A DNA stretch of 64,000 bases from contig NZ_JABBXD010000005.1 of the NCBI RefSeq assembly GCF_014750655.1, positions 1 to 64,000 on the forward strand, read 5' to 3'. Positions 19,171-29,168 of the stretch are shown one piece after another; positions within the stretch are counted from its first letter, which is position 1; each line of letters opens with the position of its first letter. Origin of the DNA: Salinimonas profundi (GTDB taxonomy: Bacteria > Pseudomonadota > Gammaproteobacteria > Enterobacterales > Alteromonadaceae). The translations under genes and the position numbers were made by a program. The notes under the pieces are model-generated. The model searched no databases. It was not told the origin of the DNA and worked only from the letters and a program-made list of their open reading frames with translations.

Positions 19171-19787
19171 GCAAAAAATCAACACCCTTCGTTGTCGGTC
19201 TGACAGGCGGTATCGGCAGTGGCAAAAGCGCCGCTACTGATGCGTTCGCAGAGTTAGGCGTGCCTGTTATTGATGCTGATGTTGTCGCCAGACACGTGGT
19301 CGAACCCGGGACAAGCGCATTCCAAAAAATTACTGAGCACTTCGGCAACCAGGTAATTACGGCTGACGGCACATTGGACCGGGCCGCCCTAAGAGAAAAA
19401 GTATTTACCGATCCGGCCGAGAAAACCTGGCTGAACAACCTGCTCCACCCTGCTATACGTCAACAAATGCGCCGTGATACAGAGGCGGTTGACTACCCTT
19501 ATTGTATTTTATCTGTGCCATTGTTAATTGAAAACAATCTGACCACAATGACCGATCGTGTTCTGGTGGTAGACTGCCCTGAGTCATTGCAAATCAGTCG
19601 GGCGTGCGCCAGAGATAAACAAAGCAATGAAGCTACCATCAAGCGGATTATGCAGGCTCAGGCAAGCCGCGAAACACGACTGGCTGCGGCTGATGATATT
19701 ATCGACAACAGCGGCACGCTCGCCAGCCTGAAAGAGCAGGTAAACACTCTCCATGCGCGTTATCTGACCATTGCACAAGGCCATTAA
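19155..19787 (+). CDS. coaE: Dephospho-CoA kinase
   Basis: This 210-residue P-loop kinase adds the 3'-phosphate to dephospho-CoA, the last step of CoA synthesis. The Walker A loop is GGIGSGKSAA near residue 19. The conserved VIDADVVAR substrate segment and the lid region (ACARDKQSNEATIKRIMQAQ) follow. It overlaps pilD by 16 bases and is part of the pilC-pilD-coaE-zapD-yacG series seen widely in gammaproteobacteria. Confidence 0.96.
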   Translation: MDNALSKKSTPFVVGLTGGIGSGKSAATDAFAELGVPVIDADVVARHVVEPGTSAFQKITEHFGNQVITADGTLDRAALREKVFTDPAEKTWLNNLLHPAIRQQMRRDTEAVDYPYCILSVPLLIENNLTTMTDRVLVVDCPESLQISRACARDKQSNEATIKRIMQAQASRETRLAAADDIIDNSGTLASLKEQVNTLHARYLTIAQGH

Positions 19788-19855
19788 GCCCTTTTACTTG
19801 AAATTTTTGTATTTTTGCGTTTAAGTGCTCTGATTAAGCATTCACGAGGAAGTAC

Positions 19856-20608
19856 ATGTCTGACACCGTTTTCGAATTTCCACTCAAAGAAAAGGTGCGA
19901 AATTACCTGCGCATTGAACAACTCATTGCGCAACTAAAAAGCGGCGCGTCAGTCCCTTCTGCGCAGCTACAGCTTTACTTTTTCGACCAACTGTTTACGT
20001 TGCTCGATCTGTTTGAGCGTATTGATATTCGCACGGATATTATAAAAGATCTGGATGCCCACGAAAAAAATCTTCGCCACTGGTCTGAGCATCCTAATAT
20101 TGATGCCAGCGCCCTTAAGCAAACACTGGACACCATTGTTGCCATGCGTGAGAAGCTTAAGTTAGGCAAGAAATTTGGCACTGAACTTAAAGAAGATAAG
20201 TTTCTGGCCTCTATCAGGCAGCGCTTTGCCATTCCTGGTGGTGCATGCAGTTTCGACTTACCCAACCTGCATTACTGGCTGAACCAGAGTCAGCCGTATC
20301 GCCAGGATGAAATGAAACAGTGGATGATGACACTGATCAGTGTCGAAGAAACTATCTCCATCTGTTTATCTTTTCTTCGTGAGCGCGGTACCTTCAGGTC
20401 GTTGACTGCCTCAAACGGCTTTTACCAGGGCGTTGCTGAAGATAAAAATGAGCTGATCCGCGTGCGCTGTTCCGTTGATGAGGGTTTCTACCCTACTCTG
20501 AGTGGCAACAAGTATCGCTTCGCGCTACGATTTATGGTGTTCGATGCTGAACCAGGCAAATCTGCCTCTGTGGATGAGGATGTCTCGTTCTCGCTGGCCG
20601 CCTGTTAA
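19856..20608 (+). CDS. zapD: Cell division protein ZapD
   Basis: This 250-residue cytoplasmic protein bundles FtsZ filaments by binding the FtsZ C-terminal tail. The N-terminal half is helical ([19 protein letters not shown] is the family signature). The C-terminal half is a beta domain ([32 protein letters not shown]). GAGGAAG precedes the ATG. The partner FtsZ is encoded about 9 kb away in this window with a standard C-terminal peptide. Confidence 0.95.
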   Translation: MSDTVFEFPLKEKVRNYLRIEQLIAQLKSGASVPSAQLQLYFFDQLFTLLDLFERIDIRTDIIKDLDAHEKNLRHWSEHPNIDASALKQTLDTIVAMREKLKLGKKFGTELKEDKFLASIRQRFAIPGGACSFDLPNLHYWLNQSQPYRQDEMKQWMMTLISVEETISICLSFLRERGTFRSLTASNGFYQGVAEDKNELIRVRCSVDEGFYPTLSGNKYRFALRFMVFDAEPGKSASVDEDVSFSLAAC

Positions 20609-20654
20609 TTCTCAGCTCTACCCTCAAAATTATTTATATGCCGGAGGTATCCGC

Positions 20655-20885
20655 ATGCGTGTAAAGTGCCCGATTTGTACAAAAGAAATTGAATGGTCGC
20701 AGAGCAGTCCATTTCGACCGTTTTGTTCAAAAAAATGTCAACTTATCGATTTGGGTGAGTGGGCAAGCGAAGAACGAAGTATCCCTGCTCAGAACAAACA
20801 AACAGAGCAAACTCCCTCTCAGGAAGAGATTGAGGATATAGAAGCGATGCTGAGTCAGCAGCAGGATAGTTTTTTCAAACATTAA
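20655..20885 (+). CDS. yacG: DNA gyrase inhibitor YacG, zinc-binding
   Basis: This small 76-residue protein has one zinc site, Cys5/Cys8 and Cys24/Cys28 (CPIC and CSKKC). The family binds GyrB and inhibits gyrase. The conserved [11 protein letters not shown] follows the zinc knuckle, and the C-terminal third is acidic and Gln-rich. The start at 20655 is set by GGAGG seven bases upstream and by the family N-terminus. It follows zapD by 46 bases. Confidence 0.94.
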   Translation: MRVKCPICTKEIEWSQSSPFRPFCSKKCQLIDLGEWASEERSIPAQNKQTEQTPSQEEIEDIEAMLSQQQDSFFKH

Positions 20886-20897
20886 GGCGAACACAGG

Positions 20898-21764
20898 ATG
20901 CTTAATTCCATCGTTATTCTCGGCGGGACACATGGTAATGAAACCAGTGGGATTCAGCTTGTCCGCCATTGGCAAAATCATAATCTGCCCGAACGTTTCA
21001 GCGCGTTAGCACCACAGATGATGTTGGTTAATCAGCAGGCTATTGAGGCCAATGTCAGATATGTGGATGATGATCTTAACCGTCAGTTCACTGAGCAACG
21101 ATTAGATCAACAAAGTAGCGACGCTGAAGCCCGCTTAGCCAGGCATCTCAATCAGACAATGGGGCCTAAAAATGACCCCAAAACCGATTTTGTAATTGAT
21201 ATTCACAATACAACCAGTGCAATGGGTGCGACATTAATCATTCTTCAACGCGATGATTTTAATATTCAGCTTGCCAGGTATGTGAAGCACCACATGCCTG
21301 AAGCCAATATTCTCCTTGAAGATGATAAAGCGTATGCAGAGCACCCCTATTTATGCACAGTGGGCAAACAGGGTGTGATGGTTGAAGTAGGCGGGCAGCC
21401 TCAAGGTGTCTTACGCGAAGATATCTTTCAGCTCACCCAGACACTAACTGAAACCATTCTGGATTTTTGCATCGCCTACAATGCACAGACGTTGCCTGAA
21501 CTTGCACCCTGTGACGTATTCAGACTCGGTGAAAATATCAGCTTCCCGCTTGATGAAACAGGAGCGCGCACAGCTATGATCCACCATAGCTTGCAGGACA
21601 ATGACTTCCAGCCTCTGTTACCCGGCGCACCGGTATTCAAATGCTTTGACGGCACCGAAATCACCTGGGATCAGGAAGCTGTCACTTACCCGCATTTTAT
21701 TAACGAAGCGGCTTATGCCAAAACGCATGTAGCGTTCGCTACCGCCTCACAAGTGACGCTATAG
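20898..21764 (+). CDS. Aspartoacylase-family zinc deacylase
   Basis: This 288-residue protein belongs to the AstE/AspA branch of M14-like zinc enzymes, which remove acyl groups from N-acyl amino acids. Metal ligands are visible as His12 and Glu15 (GGTHGNE) and His103 (DIHNTT). The DDDLNRQF motif and a C-terminal beta domain fit aspartoacylase/aminoacylase-3. The true substrate (N-acetylaspartate or another N-acyl amino acid) cannot be judged here. It starts 12 bases after yacG, likely in one transcript, and ends before a bidirectional terminator. Confidence 0.85.
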   Translation: MLNSIVILGGTHGNETSGIQLVRHWQNHNLPERFSALAPQMMLVNQQAIEANVRYVDDDLNRQFTEQRLDQQSSDAEARLARHLNQTMGPKNDPKTDFVIDIHNTTSAMGATLIILQRDDFNIQLARYVKHHMPEANILLEDDKAYAEHPYLCTVGKQGVMVEVGGQPQGVLREDIFQLTQTLTETILDFCIAYNAQTLPELAPCDVFRLGENISFPLDETGARTAMIHHSLQDNDFQPLLPGAPVFKCFDGTEITWDQEAVTYPHFINEAAYAKTHVAFATASQVTL

Positions 21765-21806
21765 CATAAGAAAAGCGCAATCTGTGAAGTGATAAAACCG
21801 CACATT

Positions 21807-21845
21807 AAAAAGCCCCGAACACATCACTGTGCTCGGGGCTTTTTT
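21807..21845. terminator. Bidirectional terminator between aspartoacylase gene and mutT
   Basis: AGCCCCGA/TCGGGGCT stem (21811-21840) with an internal AC-GT extension, preceded by AAAA and followed by TTTTT. It serves the converging genes on both sides. Confidence 0.9.
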
Positions 21846-21869
21846 CAGGCATCTTGTTTTTGTCAGGAT

Positions 21870-22256
21870 TTACTGATTGTGTAACGCGTCGATAATGGTG
21901 GCGTTTGCGGCGGGAAAATCCTCAGGCTCCAGGGCATTAATAGCCAGCCACTTTCCCTGCTGTTCTTCGCGTCCGTAGGGTTCACCCTCAAAAGACTCGA
22001 CCAGATGAACATCTAGCGAAACACGCTTATCGCCGTAGTCATGCTCAATCAAAATCAGTGGCTCGCTGCTTTTCACCGTGATGCCGATTTCTTCGGCAAG
22101 TTCACGCTTCAACGCATCAAACGTCGTCTCCCCCGCCTCTTTCTTGCCGCCGGGAAACTCCCATTTGCCACCCTGGTGCTTGTCTTGTGAGCGAAGCGTG
22201 ACATATGTCTGCGTGCCACGCTTTACCACTCCCACGGCTACATCCACCTGTTTCAT
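21870..22256 (-). CDS. mutT: 8-oxo-dGTP diphosphatase MutT
   Basis: This 128-residue Nudix hydrolase cleans 8-oxo-dGTP from the nucleotide pool to prevent A:T to C:G transversions. The Nudix box runs GGKKEAGETTFDALKRELAE with the following EIGI, giving the GX5EX7REUXEEXGU pattern. The ATG overlaps the secA stop codon (TAATG), so translation is coupled to secA, the usual arrangement. Confidence 0.95.
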   Translation of the reverse strand: MKQVDVAVGVVKRGTQTYVTLRSQDKHQGGKWEFPGGKKEAGETTFDALKRELAEEIGITVKSSEPLILIEHDYGDKRVSLDVHLVESFEGEPYGREEQQGKWLAINALEPEDFPAANATIIDALHNQ

Positions 22257-24964
22257 TACTTCAGCTTACCGTGACACTGCTTGTATTTTTTTCCGGATCC
22301 ACAGGGGCAAGGATCGTTTCGACCTACTTTAGGCCCTTCACGGACATCAGTATTGACGCGTCCGGTCTCCTGCTCAGGCGCTTTATCAACTTTTTCATGT
22401 TCAAAATTCTTGGGCACATCATCCGCCTGACGACGTTGCTCTTCCACTTTTTCCACATCAGATTCCGCTTTAACCTGTACACGGCTAAGTACAGTGATGA
22501 CCTCAAGCTTCAATGCTTCCAGCATTTCTGAAAACAGCTCAAATGATTCACGCTTGTACTCTTGCTTCGGATTTTTCTGTGCATAACCACGCAAGTGAAT
22601 GCCCTGACGCAGATGATCCATCGCCGCTAAATGCTCTTTCCAGTGACTGTCCAGATTTTGCAGCATCACCGCTTTTTCAAACTGACGTAAAACATCTGCG
22701 CCAACAATGTTTTCTTTTTCTTTATAAGCGCCTTCAACTTCCTCAAGAATACGCTCACGAAGCTTCTCCTCAAAAAGCTTATCGTCGCTGTCCAGCCATT
22801 CCTGTATAGGCAAATCAACCGCGAAGTCAGCTTTTAGACGCTCTTGCAGCGCCGGGATATCCCACATTTCTTCCAACGACTGTGGCGGAATATACTCTGA
22901 GATAACCCCATCCAGCACATCTTTGCGAATCACTTCAATGGTTTCGCTGATGTTACCTTCATCAAGCAATTCGTTGCGTTGCTCGTAAATCACTTTACGC
23001 TGATCATTGGCGACATCATCGTACTCAAGCAACTGCTTACGTACGTCGAAGTTACGTCCCTCTACTTTACGCTGGGCGTTTTCAATAGCGCGTGATACCC
23101 AGGGATGCTCGATGGCTTCACCGTGCTCCATGCCCAGCCTTTTCATCATGCCGGCCATTTTTTCAGAAGCGAAAATACGCATCAGTGCATCGTCCAGAGA
23201 CAGGTAAAAACGACTTGAACCTGCATCACCCTGACGACCTGAACGACCGCGAAGCTGATTATCGATACGACGTGATTCATGACGTTCGGTACCAATAATG
23301 TGCAAACCGCCTGACTCCAGCACCGCATCGTGGCGCTCTTTCCATTCAGCTTTTATTTTCTCAATTTGCGCATCAGTCGGGTTATCCAGCTTTTCAACTT
23401 CCGACTGCCAGTTGCCACCCAACACGATATCGGTACCACGACCGGCCATGTTTGTGGCAATAGTCACTGCACCAGGACGACCGGCTTCAGCAATGATATC
23501 AGCTTCCTGGGCGTGGAATTTGGCATTAAGTACTTTGTGTTTAATACCAGCCTTTTTAAGGACGTTAGACAGTAGCTCAGAGTTTTCAATTGAAATGGTA
23601 CCGACCAGTACCGGCTGACCACGTTCCACACATCCCTGAATATCTTTAACGATAGCTTCGTACTTTTCCTCAGCCGTCATATAGATAAGATCCGCCATAT
23701 CCTTACGAACCATTGGCTTATTGGTAGGAATAACGACCGTTTCAAGGCTGTATATGTGATTAAACTCAAAGGCTTCGGTATCAGCTGTACCTGTCATACC
23801 TGACAGCTTGTTAAACAAACGGAAATAGTTCTGAAAGGTAATTGATGCGAGCGTCTGGTTTTCGTTTTGAATATTAACGCCTTCTTTTGCCTCTACAGCC
23901 TGATGCAGACCTTCAGACCAGCGGCGCCCTTCCATTGTACGACCAGTATGTTCGTCAACGATGACAATCTGGTTATCCTTTACAATATAATCAACGTCTT
24001 TTTGAAAGAGCTTATGTGCGCGAAGGGCTGCATTGATGTGGTGTAAAAGAGAAATGTTTCCGGCCGCAAACAATGACTCGCCTTCGGGCAAAATGCCGGC
24101 TTCGTGCAGGATCTCTTCAACATGCAACTGGCCATTTTCTGTCAAATGAATTTGCTTGGCTTTTTCATCAATGGTGTAGTCACCATCACCAACTTCACCT
24201 TCCTCATCTTCCTTTTCCTGCTGGATAAGTTTAGGAATTACCTGATTGATGCTGCGATATAATTCAGAGCTATCTTCTGCAGCACCCGAAATAATCAGTG
24301 GTGTACGGGCTTCATCGATTAAAATAGAGTCAACTTCATCCACAACCGCAAAGTTAAGCTCTCTTTGAACGCGTTCCTGTGGGCTGAATGCCATATTGTC
24401 GCGCAGGTAATCAAAACCAAATTCGTTATTGGTACCATAAGTGACATCCGCCTGATAAGCAGCACGCTTGGCATCCTGAGGCATACCGGGGATATTACAG
24501 CCAACGGTCATTCCCAGGTATTCAAATAACTCCCGGCTCCAGTCAGCATCACGCTTTGCCAGATAATCGTTTACGGTGACGACATGGACCCCTTTACCGG
24601 ACAAGGCATTAAGATAAGTTGGCAGTGTTGCGGTGAGCGTCTTACCCTCACCGGTACGCATTTCAGCGATTTTACCGTGGTGCAGTACCTGTCCACCCAA
24701 CATCTGCACATCGAAGTGTCGCATACCATACACACGCTTACTGGCCTCACGCACCGTGGCAAAAGCTTCTACAAGTAGATCGTCCAGTGAGGCTCCGTCT
24801 GCAATACGTTGCTGGAATTCCTGTGTCTTGGCTTTCAGTTCTTCATCAGAAAGCGCTTCAAATTCCTTTTCCAGGCCGTTAATGGCATCGACAGATTTTT
24901 TTAATTTTTTTATTAGTCGGTCATTTCGGCTACCGAACACTTTTCTCAGGACGCTTGAAAACAT
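22256..24964 (-). CDS. secA: Preprotein translocase ATPase SecA
   Basis: This 902-residue motor drives preproteins through SecYEG. Walker A is [11 protein letters not shown] (about residue 105), the DEAD-like motif is [17 protein letters not shown] (about 206-222), and helicase motif VI is [11 protein letters not shown]. The C-terminal SEC-C zinc tail [14 protein letters not shown] binds SecB and phospholipid. The N-terminus ([14 protein letters not shown]) matches the E. coli start. No secM-like arrest peptide is visible upstream. A LytM peptidase occupies that position. Confidence 0.97.
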   Translation of the reverse strand: MFSSVLRKVFGSRNDRLIKKLKKSVDAINGLEKEFEALSDEELKAKTQEFQQRIADGASLDDLLVEAFATVREASKRVYGMRHFDVQMLGGQVLHHGKIAEMRTGEGKTLTATLPTYLNALSGKGVHVVTVNDYLAKRDADWSRELFEYLGMTVGCNIPGMPQDAKRAAYQADVTYGTNNEFGFDYLRDNMAFSPQERVQRELNFAVVDEVDSILIDEARTPLIISGAAEDSSELYRSINQVIPKLIQQEKEDEEGEVGDGDYTIDEKAKQIHLTENGQLHVEEILHEAGILPEGESLFAAGNISLLHHINAALRAHKLFQKDVDYIVKDNQIVIVDEHTGRTMEGRRWSEGLHQAVEAKEGVNIQNENQTLASITFQNYFRLFNKLSGMTGTADTEAFEFNHIYSLETVVIPTNKPMVRKDMADLIYMTAEEKYEAIVKDIQGCVERGQPVLVGTISIENSELLSNVLKKAGIKHKVLNAKFHAQEADIIAEAGRPGAVTIATNMAGRGTDIVLGGNWQSEVEKLDNPTDAQIEKIKAEWKERHDAVLESGGLHIIGTERHESRRIDNQLRGRSGRQGDAGSSRFYLSLDDALMRIFASEKMAGMMKRLGMEHGEAIEHPWVSRAIENAQRKVEGRNFDVRKQLLEYDDVANDQRKVIYEQRNELLDEGNISETIEVIRKDVLDGVISEYIPPQSLEEMWDIPALQERLKADFAVDLPIQEWLDSDDKLFEEKLRERILEEVEGAYKEKENIVGADVLRQFEKAVMLQNLDSHWKEHLAAMDHLRQGIHLRGYAQKNPKQEYKRESFELFSEMLEALKLEVITVLSRVQVKAESDVEKVEEQRRQADDVPKNFEHEKVDKAPEQETGRVNTDVREGPKVGRNDPCPCGSGKKYKQCHGKLK

Positions 24965-25113
24965 TACGTTGCAAATTCCACTACTTATGAGGACGCTATT
25001 GACGCGCGATCTCGATGTTTTAGAAAAATGACACCTTACTTGAGTTCAGTAAGGCTCGCCACCCTAACTTATCAGTTTACTTATTATTAGCGCCGTAATT
25101 GCTCACGGCCGCT

Positions 25114-25992
25114 TTATTGACGGGTGAAAGGCAGAGGATCAACAGGCTGGCCGTTTCTTATTACTTCGTAGTGTACGTGTGCACCGGTCGAACGACCGGT
25201 ATTGCCCATTCGGGCGATAGTTTGCCCTTTGGTAACAACATCGCCAACGGCAACATCAATAGACTGATTATGACCATAACGGGTAATAAACCCATCTTTA
25301 TGCTCAATTTCAACTAAATTGCCGTAGCCGTAGCGTTTCCCTGCCCAAGTTACAATTCCAGCGGCAGTGGTTACAACAGCATCCCCGGAGGCACCGGCGA
25401 AATCTAAGCCTTTGTGCATAGCGGGAGTGCCAGAAAATGGGTCTTTACGCATACCGTAATAAGAAGACAACCAGCCAGACTCTACCGGACGCCCGGATAA
25501 CTGGCTTTGCTGATGGATATGGTGCCCTTTAACCAGACTTTCAAGCATCGCTATTTGCCGCGATCTTGAATCAATTGACTGTCTGGCCGCGGTAAATGCT
25601 TGTTTAAAGGGGATTTCAGTTTCCACCGGCTGTGATACGACGTTATCAGCAAAAGCCTCAAGGTCTTTTGCATTCATTCCTAATTGCTCAGCTAATTGCC
25701 CTGCCCGTAAATCGAGCTGTGACAACTGACTGTTTAATTTGGCAAGTTGTGAAACCACCACGACAAGCTGCGCGCCGGTCTTTGCTTCAAGAGCCTGCAA
25801 GGCTACGCGGTCTTTTTCGTTCCACTGCTCGGCTAACGCCAGGCGAGCAATATCTTCACTAACAAGATGCGTCGAACGACTGGAAATCAGCATCAGCAAC
25901 GAAGACAATACCGTCATACTCACCAGTGTACGTACACTGATAGCATAACGATAACGCTTCTGTTTGCCGATGAGATTTATTGTTAGTTTCAT
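25114..25992 (-). CDS. Membrane-anchored M23/LytM-family peptidase
   Basis: I use the ATG at 25992, giving 292 residues. It has a positively charged N-terminus, one membrane segment (SVRTLVSMTVLSSLLMLISS), a helical coiled region (about 45-130) and a C-terminal LytM domain. The zinc site is formed by His and Asp in HKGLDFAG and the HVHYE motif, all present, so an active endopeptidase is likely. Such proteins cut peptidoglycan cross-links or activate amidases. It lies between lpxC and secA, a common position in Alteromonas, Shewanella and Pseudomonas relatives. A longer form from a TTG at 26052 is possible but has no supporting features. Confidence 0.88.
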   Translation of the reverse strand: MKLTINLIGKQKRYRYAISVRTLVSMTVLSSLLMLISSRSTHLVSEDIARLALAEQWNEKDRVALQALEAKTGAQLVVVVSQLAKLNSQLSQLDLRAGQLAEQLGMNAKDLEAFADNVVSQPVETEIPFKQAFTAARQSIDSRSRQIAMLESLVKGHHIHQQSQLSGRPVESGWLSSYYGMRKDPFSGTPAMHKGLDFAGASGDAVVTTAAGIVTWAGKRYGYGNLVEIEHKDGFITRYGHNQSIDVAVGDVVTKGQTIARMGNTGRSTGAHVHYEVIRNGQPVDPLPFTRQ

Positions 25993-26165
25993 TCCACAAC
26001 ATAAAAAAATTGTATCTGTGCGTAGTTTACCGCTGTTGAGGCTAATGAACAAATTCGATTGCTGTACAAGAGGCCTCCGTATAGTTATAAGCGCTTTAAA
26101 TATCGCACTGAAACCATTTGCATTACGCTGCCAGTCTGTCCATGTCTTTGCTTTACAACGTAGTC

Positions 26166-26195
26166 ACATGTAAATTACATGTAATCGCTTACATG
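26166..26195. promoter_or_regulatory. LacI/GalR-family operator upstream of the glycosidase
   Basis: ATGTAATCGCTTACAT (26179-26194) differs by one symmetric position from the perfect palindrome ATGTAAGCGCTTACAT, the classic LacI/GalR-family operator with a central CG. A second dyad ATTACATGTAAT (26174-26185) overlaps it, and another ACATGTAA half lies at 26166-26173. The site ends 17 bases before the start codon of the glycosidase, a position expected for repression. The regulator is not encoded in this window. Confidence 0.65.
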
Positions 26196-26211
26196 AACTT
26201 CCGGGTGCTAC

Positions 26212-28050
26212 ATGTGTTGTAAATCTGTCTTCTGTTACGCGTTCGTTGCTGTGTTCGCATTATCTTGTTCGTTTTTTCTGTCTGGTTGCCAAACCGCTGA
26301 TAGCGCTACGCCTTCATATTTACAGTGGCAGTCTGTTTCGATTAATTTTAAAGGACCGGACACATCTGAAACGGCCAATATAAACCCGTTTACCGATTAC
26401 CGCCTTTGGGTGACATTTTCCAACGGCAGGACACAGAAAGTGGTGCGTGGCTTTTACGCCGCGGATGGCAACGCCGCTAATTCGGGCGCCCGTGAAGGTA
26501 ATGTATGGCGGGTGAGGTTTTCCCCACCGCAGCCGGGCGTCTGGCAGTACGAAGCAACAATGTATACCGGCAATGATATCGCGTTAAATAACGACCCGAG
26601 TGCAGGTAAAACCATCTCACTGAAAAATTCCTCAGGACGTTTTGAGGTAAAGCCAGGCAGTAACGCATCATCTGGCTTTTTTGCTCTTGGCCAACTCTAT
26701 ACACAGGGGCGCTATTACAAGACGGCAGGTAATGATAGCTATTGGTTAAAAGGAGGAACGAATAGCCCAGAGAACCTGCTCGGGTTTAAAGACTTCGATC
26801 AGACTTATCGTATCACCGGACAAGACCGGGACGGCGAGGCCCAAAGCGGCACGCAAATCCATCACTTCTCCCCCCATCGTCAGGACTGGAAACCCGGCGA
26901 TCCTACCTGGCAAGACGGTAAGGGAAAAAATATCATCGGTATGATGAACTACCTTGCGCAAATGGGTATGAACAGCGCCTACATGCTGACGCTCAATATT
27001 GAGGGTGATGGCAAGGATGTGTGGCCTTATACCTCACCGACGTCGTTTAATCGCTTCGATGTCAGTAAGCTTGCACAATGGAACATTCTGTTTGAGCACA
27101 TGCAATCACTGGGCATCGCAGTTCATATTGTCATACAGGAAACAGAAAACGAAAGGATGTTGGACGGAGGCGACACCGGCCCGATGCGGCGCTTGTATTT
27201 TGATGAACTCATCGCGCGCTTCGGGCATCTTCCCGGTCTCATTTGGAATCTTGGCGAAGAGAATGGGCCGGCTGAATTCTCACCCGACGCACAAACCGAC
27301 AGTCAGCGCATCGCGATGGCGAATTACTTCAAGCACCATGACCCGTATGAGCACCCGGTGATTATACACACGCACTCCACGCCTGACTTAAAGGATAAGA
27401 TTCTTACACCGTTATTGGGCCTTAAGGCTTTAGACGGCCTGTCATTCCAGGTTAACCACCGTGAGCAGGTAAATGCCGAGATGCAAAAGTGGATAAAAAA
27501 ATCTGAATCTTTTGGGAAGCCCTGGGCCATCACCATGGATGAGATAGGTGAATGGATGGAGGGTGCGAAAACTGATGACGTTGACCCAACACATGATTCG
27601 CTCCGTCGACATGCGCTATGGGGAAGCATCATGGCAGGCGGCGCTGGCGTTGAATGGTATTTTGGTGCCCATCAGGCACATAATGACCTTACAGCCGAGG
27701 ACTTGCGCTCACGCCACAACCTGTGGTCACAGACAAGTATTGCCCTTAACTTCTTTAATACGTATACGCGGTACTGGGCAATGACACCGATAAACAAGCA
27801 GGTCAGTAATCCGAATGTGTATGCCTATGCGGAGCTCGGAAAACACTATGTTATGTATTTGCCTGCGGGGGAAACGACGACACTCACTGTTGAGGATGCA
27901 AATAGCTATACCTTATTCTGGTTTGACCCTGTTAATGGTGGTGCTTTAAAACCTCATCGGGAAGTACTTTCGGGTAAGCAAATCACGCTACCGAAAGCGC
28001 CATCAAATAATGATTGGGTTGCACTTATCTCTGCAGTATCTAAGCAGTAA
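26212..28050 (+). CDS. DUF5060-type glycoside hydrolase lipoprotein
   Basis: This 612-residue exported lipoprotein has a signal with lipobox LSGC (Cys26). An N-terminal beta domain like DUF5060 follows (about 35-145, GVWQYEATMYTG), then a TIM-barrel-like catalytic region (about 230-500), then a C-terminal domain resembling the putative collagen-binding/beta-sandwich domain found at the end of DUF4038-type glycosidases (YVMYLPAGET, FWFDPVNGG). Glu349 (NLGEENG) and Glu444 (ITMDEIGEW) are the likely acid/base and nucleophile by their strand-end positions in clan GH-A. The substrate is unknown; a marine polysaccharide is plausible. The gene runs opposite to its neighbours, between lpxC and the M23 peptidase, with its own operator and terminator. 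Its ribosome site is weak. Confidence 0.78.
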   Translation: MCCKSVFCYAFVAVFALSCSFFLSGCQTADSATPSYLQWQSVSINFKGPDTSETANINPFTDYRLWVTFSNGRTQKVVRGFYAADGNAANSGAREGNVWRVRFSPPQPGVWQYEATMYTGNDIALNNDPSAGKTISLKNSSGRFEVKPGSNASSGFFALGQLYTQGRYYKTAGNDSYWLKGGTNSPENLLGFKDFDQTYRITGQDRDGEAQSGTQIHHFSPHRQDWKPGDPTWQDGKGKNIIGMMNYLAQMGMNSAYMLTLNIEGDGKDVWPYTSPTSFNRFDVSKLAQWNILFEHMQSLGIAVHIVIQETENERMLDGGDTGPMRRLYFDELIARFGHLPGLIWNLGEENGPAEFSPDAQTDSQRIAMANYFKHHDPYEHPVIIHTHSTPDLKDKILTPLLGLKALDGLSFQVNHREQVNAEMQKWIKKSESFGKPWAITMDEIGEWMEGAKTDDVDPTHDSLRRHALWGSIMAGGAGVEWYFGAHQAHNDLTAEDLRSRHNLWSQTSIALNFFNTYTRYWAMTPINKQVSNPNVYAYAELGKHYVMYLPAGETTTLTVEDANSYTLFWFDPVNGGALKPHREVLSGKQITLPKAPSNNDWVALISAVSKQ

Positions 28051-28073
28051 AACACCTAAACATTCACAGACAC

Positions 28074-28100
28074 AAAAAAGCCGCCATTAAGGCGGCTTTT
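28074..28100. terminator. Bidirectional terminator between glycosidase and lpxC
   Basis: AGCCGCC/GGCGGCT with loop ATTAA (28079-28097), preceded by AAAAA and followed by TTT. It is shared by the two converging genes. Confidence 0.88.
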
Positions 28101-28115
28101 ATATGATCGTGTTAA

Positions 28116-29027
28116 TTACGCCAGTACCGGCTCTGCATAACGAATTGGCATTTCTTCCGGGTTTTCATAAGTAACAAATTCCCACGCATCCTGCGTCTCA
28201 AGAACTTTGTTAAGCAACTTATTATTCAAACCGTGACCCGTTTTAAACGCGCGAAGCTCACCGATAATGCTGTGACCACCCAAGTATAAATCGCCAACGG
28301 CGTCCAGAATTTTATGTTTCAAAAATTCATCATCGTAGCGAAGCCCTTCCGGATTCAGAACACGAAACTCGTCCAATGCAACCGCATTTTCCATACTTGC
28401 GCCTAAGGCAAGGTTATTCGCATTCATGTACTCGACATCGCGCATAAAGCCGAAAGTACGTGCACGACTGACTTCATTTACATACGAGCAGCTGTCAAAA
28501 TCCATTACCATGTGCTGGCGCGTCTGACTGATAACCGGATGATCAAAGTCAATTTTGAAATCAACACGGAAACCATCGTGGGGGACAAGTTCTGCCCACT
28601 TATCACCATCTTCAACGCGAACCGGCTTTTTGATACGTATAAAACGCTTAGGTGCGTTCAGCTCTTCAATGCCTGCTGACTGGAGCAGGAAGATAAACGG
28701 GCTTGCACTGCCATCCATAATCGGCAACTCATGGCTGTTAACCTCAACAATAATATTGTCGATGCCAAGACCCGCCAGGGCTGATGCCAGATGCTCAACA
28801 GTATGAATGCTTACGCCATCTTCATTATTAACACACGTACACAACACGGTGTCACCTACAGCGTTAGCGCGCGCAGGAATATCCACAAACGGGTCCAGGT
28901 CGATACGCCGAAACACGATTCCCGTGTTCGCAGGCGCAGGCCGGAGAGTCATGGTGACCTTTTCCCCTTTATGCAAACCGATTCCAGTTTCCTGAACCGG
29001 ATTTTTGATTGTACGTTGTCTAATCAT
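28116..29027 (-). CDS. lpxC: UDP-3-O-acyl-N-acetylglucosamine deacetylase
   Basis: This 303-residue zinc deacetylase performs the first committed step of lipid A synthesis. The zinc ligands lie in [12 protein letters not shown] and [14 protein letters not shown], with the catalytic Glu in TVEH. The C-terminal tail [13 protein letters not shown] ends in Leu-Ala, similar to the FtsH degron tail of E. coli LpxC, which suggests proteolytic control. It closes the dcw cluster after ftsZ with a 141-base gap that holds two small dyads (29117-29141 and 29152-29169) and probably the lpxC promoter. Confidence 0.97.
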   Translation of the reverse strand: MIRQRTIKNPVQETGIGLHKGEKVTMTLRPAPANTGIVFRRIDLDPFVDIPARANAVGDTVLCTCVNNEDGVSIHTVEHLASALAGLGIDNIIVEVNSHELPIMDGSASPFIFLLQSAGIEELNAPKRFIRIKKPVRVEDGDKWAELVPHDGFRVDFKIDFDHPVISQTRQHMVMDFDSCSYVNEVSRARTFGFMRDVEYMNANNLALGASMENAVALDEFRVLNPEGLRYDDEFLKHKILDAVGDLYLGGHSIIGELRAFKTGHGLNNKLLNKVLETQDAWEFVTYENPEEMPIRYAEPVLA

Positions 29028-29168
29028 CGTTTGCTTTTACCTATTCAAAAAGCGGTCGCGTATCATACAGATAAAACCACGCCCTGTCAAAACTGTGCCA
29101 GTTTGACAGAGACTACGTGACGTCGTACCAGCTAACGTCACACCGCATTTCATTCAGTACAGACTGAA

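Noticed and set aside
24965..25113. secM-like arrest peptide upstream of secA
   Set aside because: The 149-base gap has no small open frame with a signal peptide and an arrest-like C-terminus.
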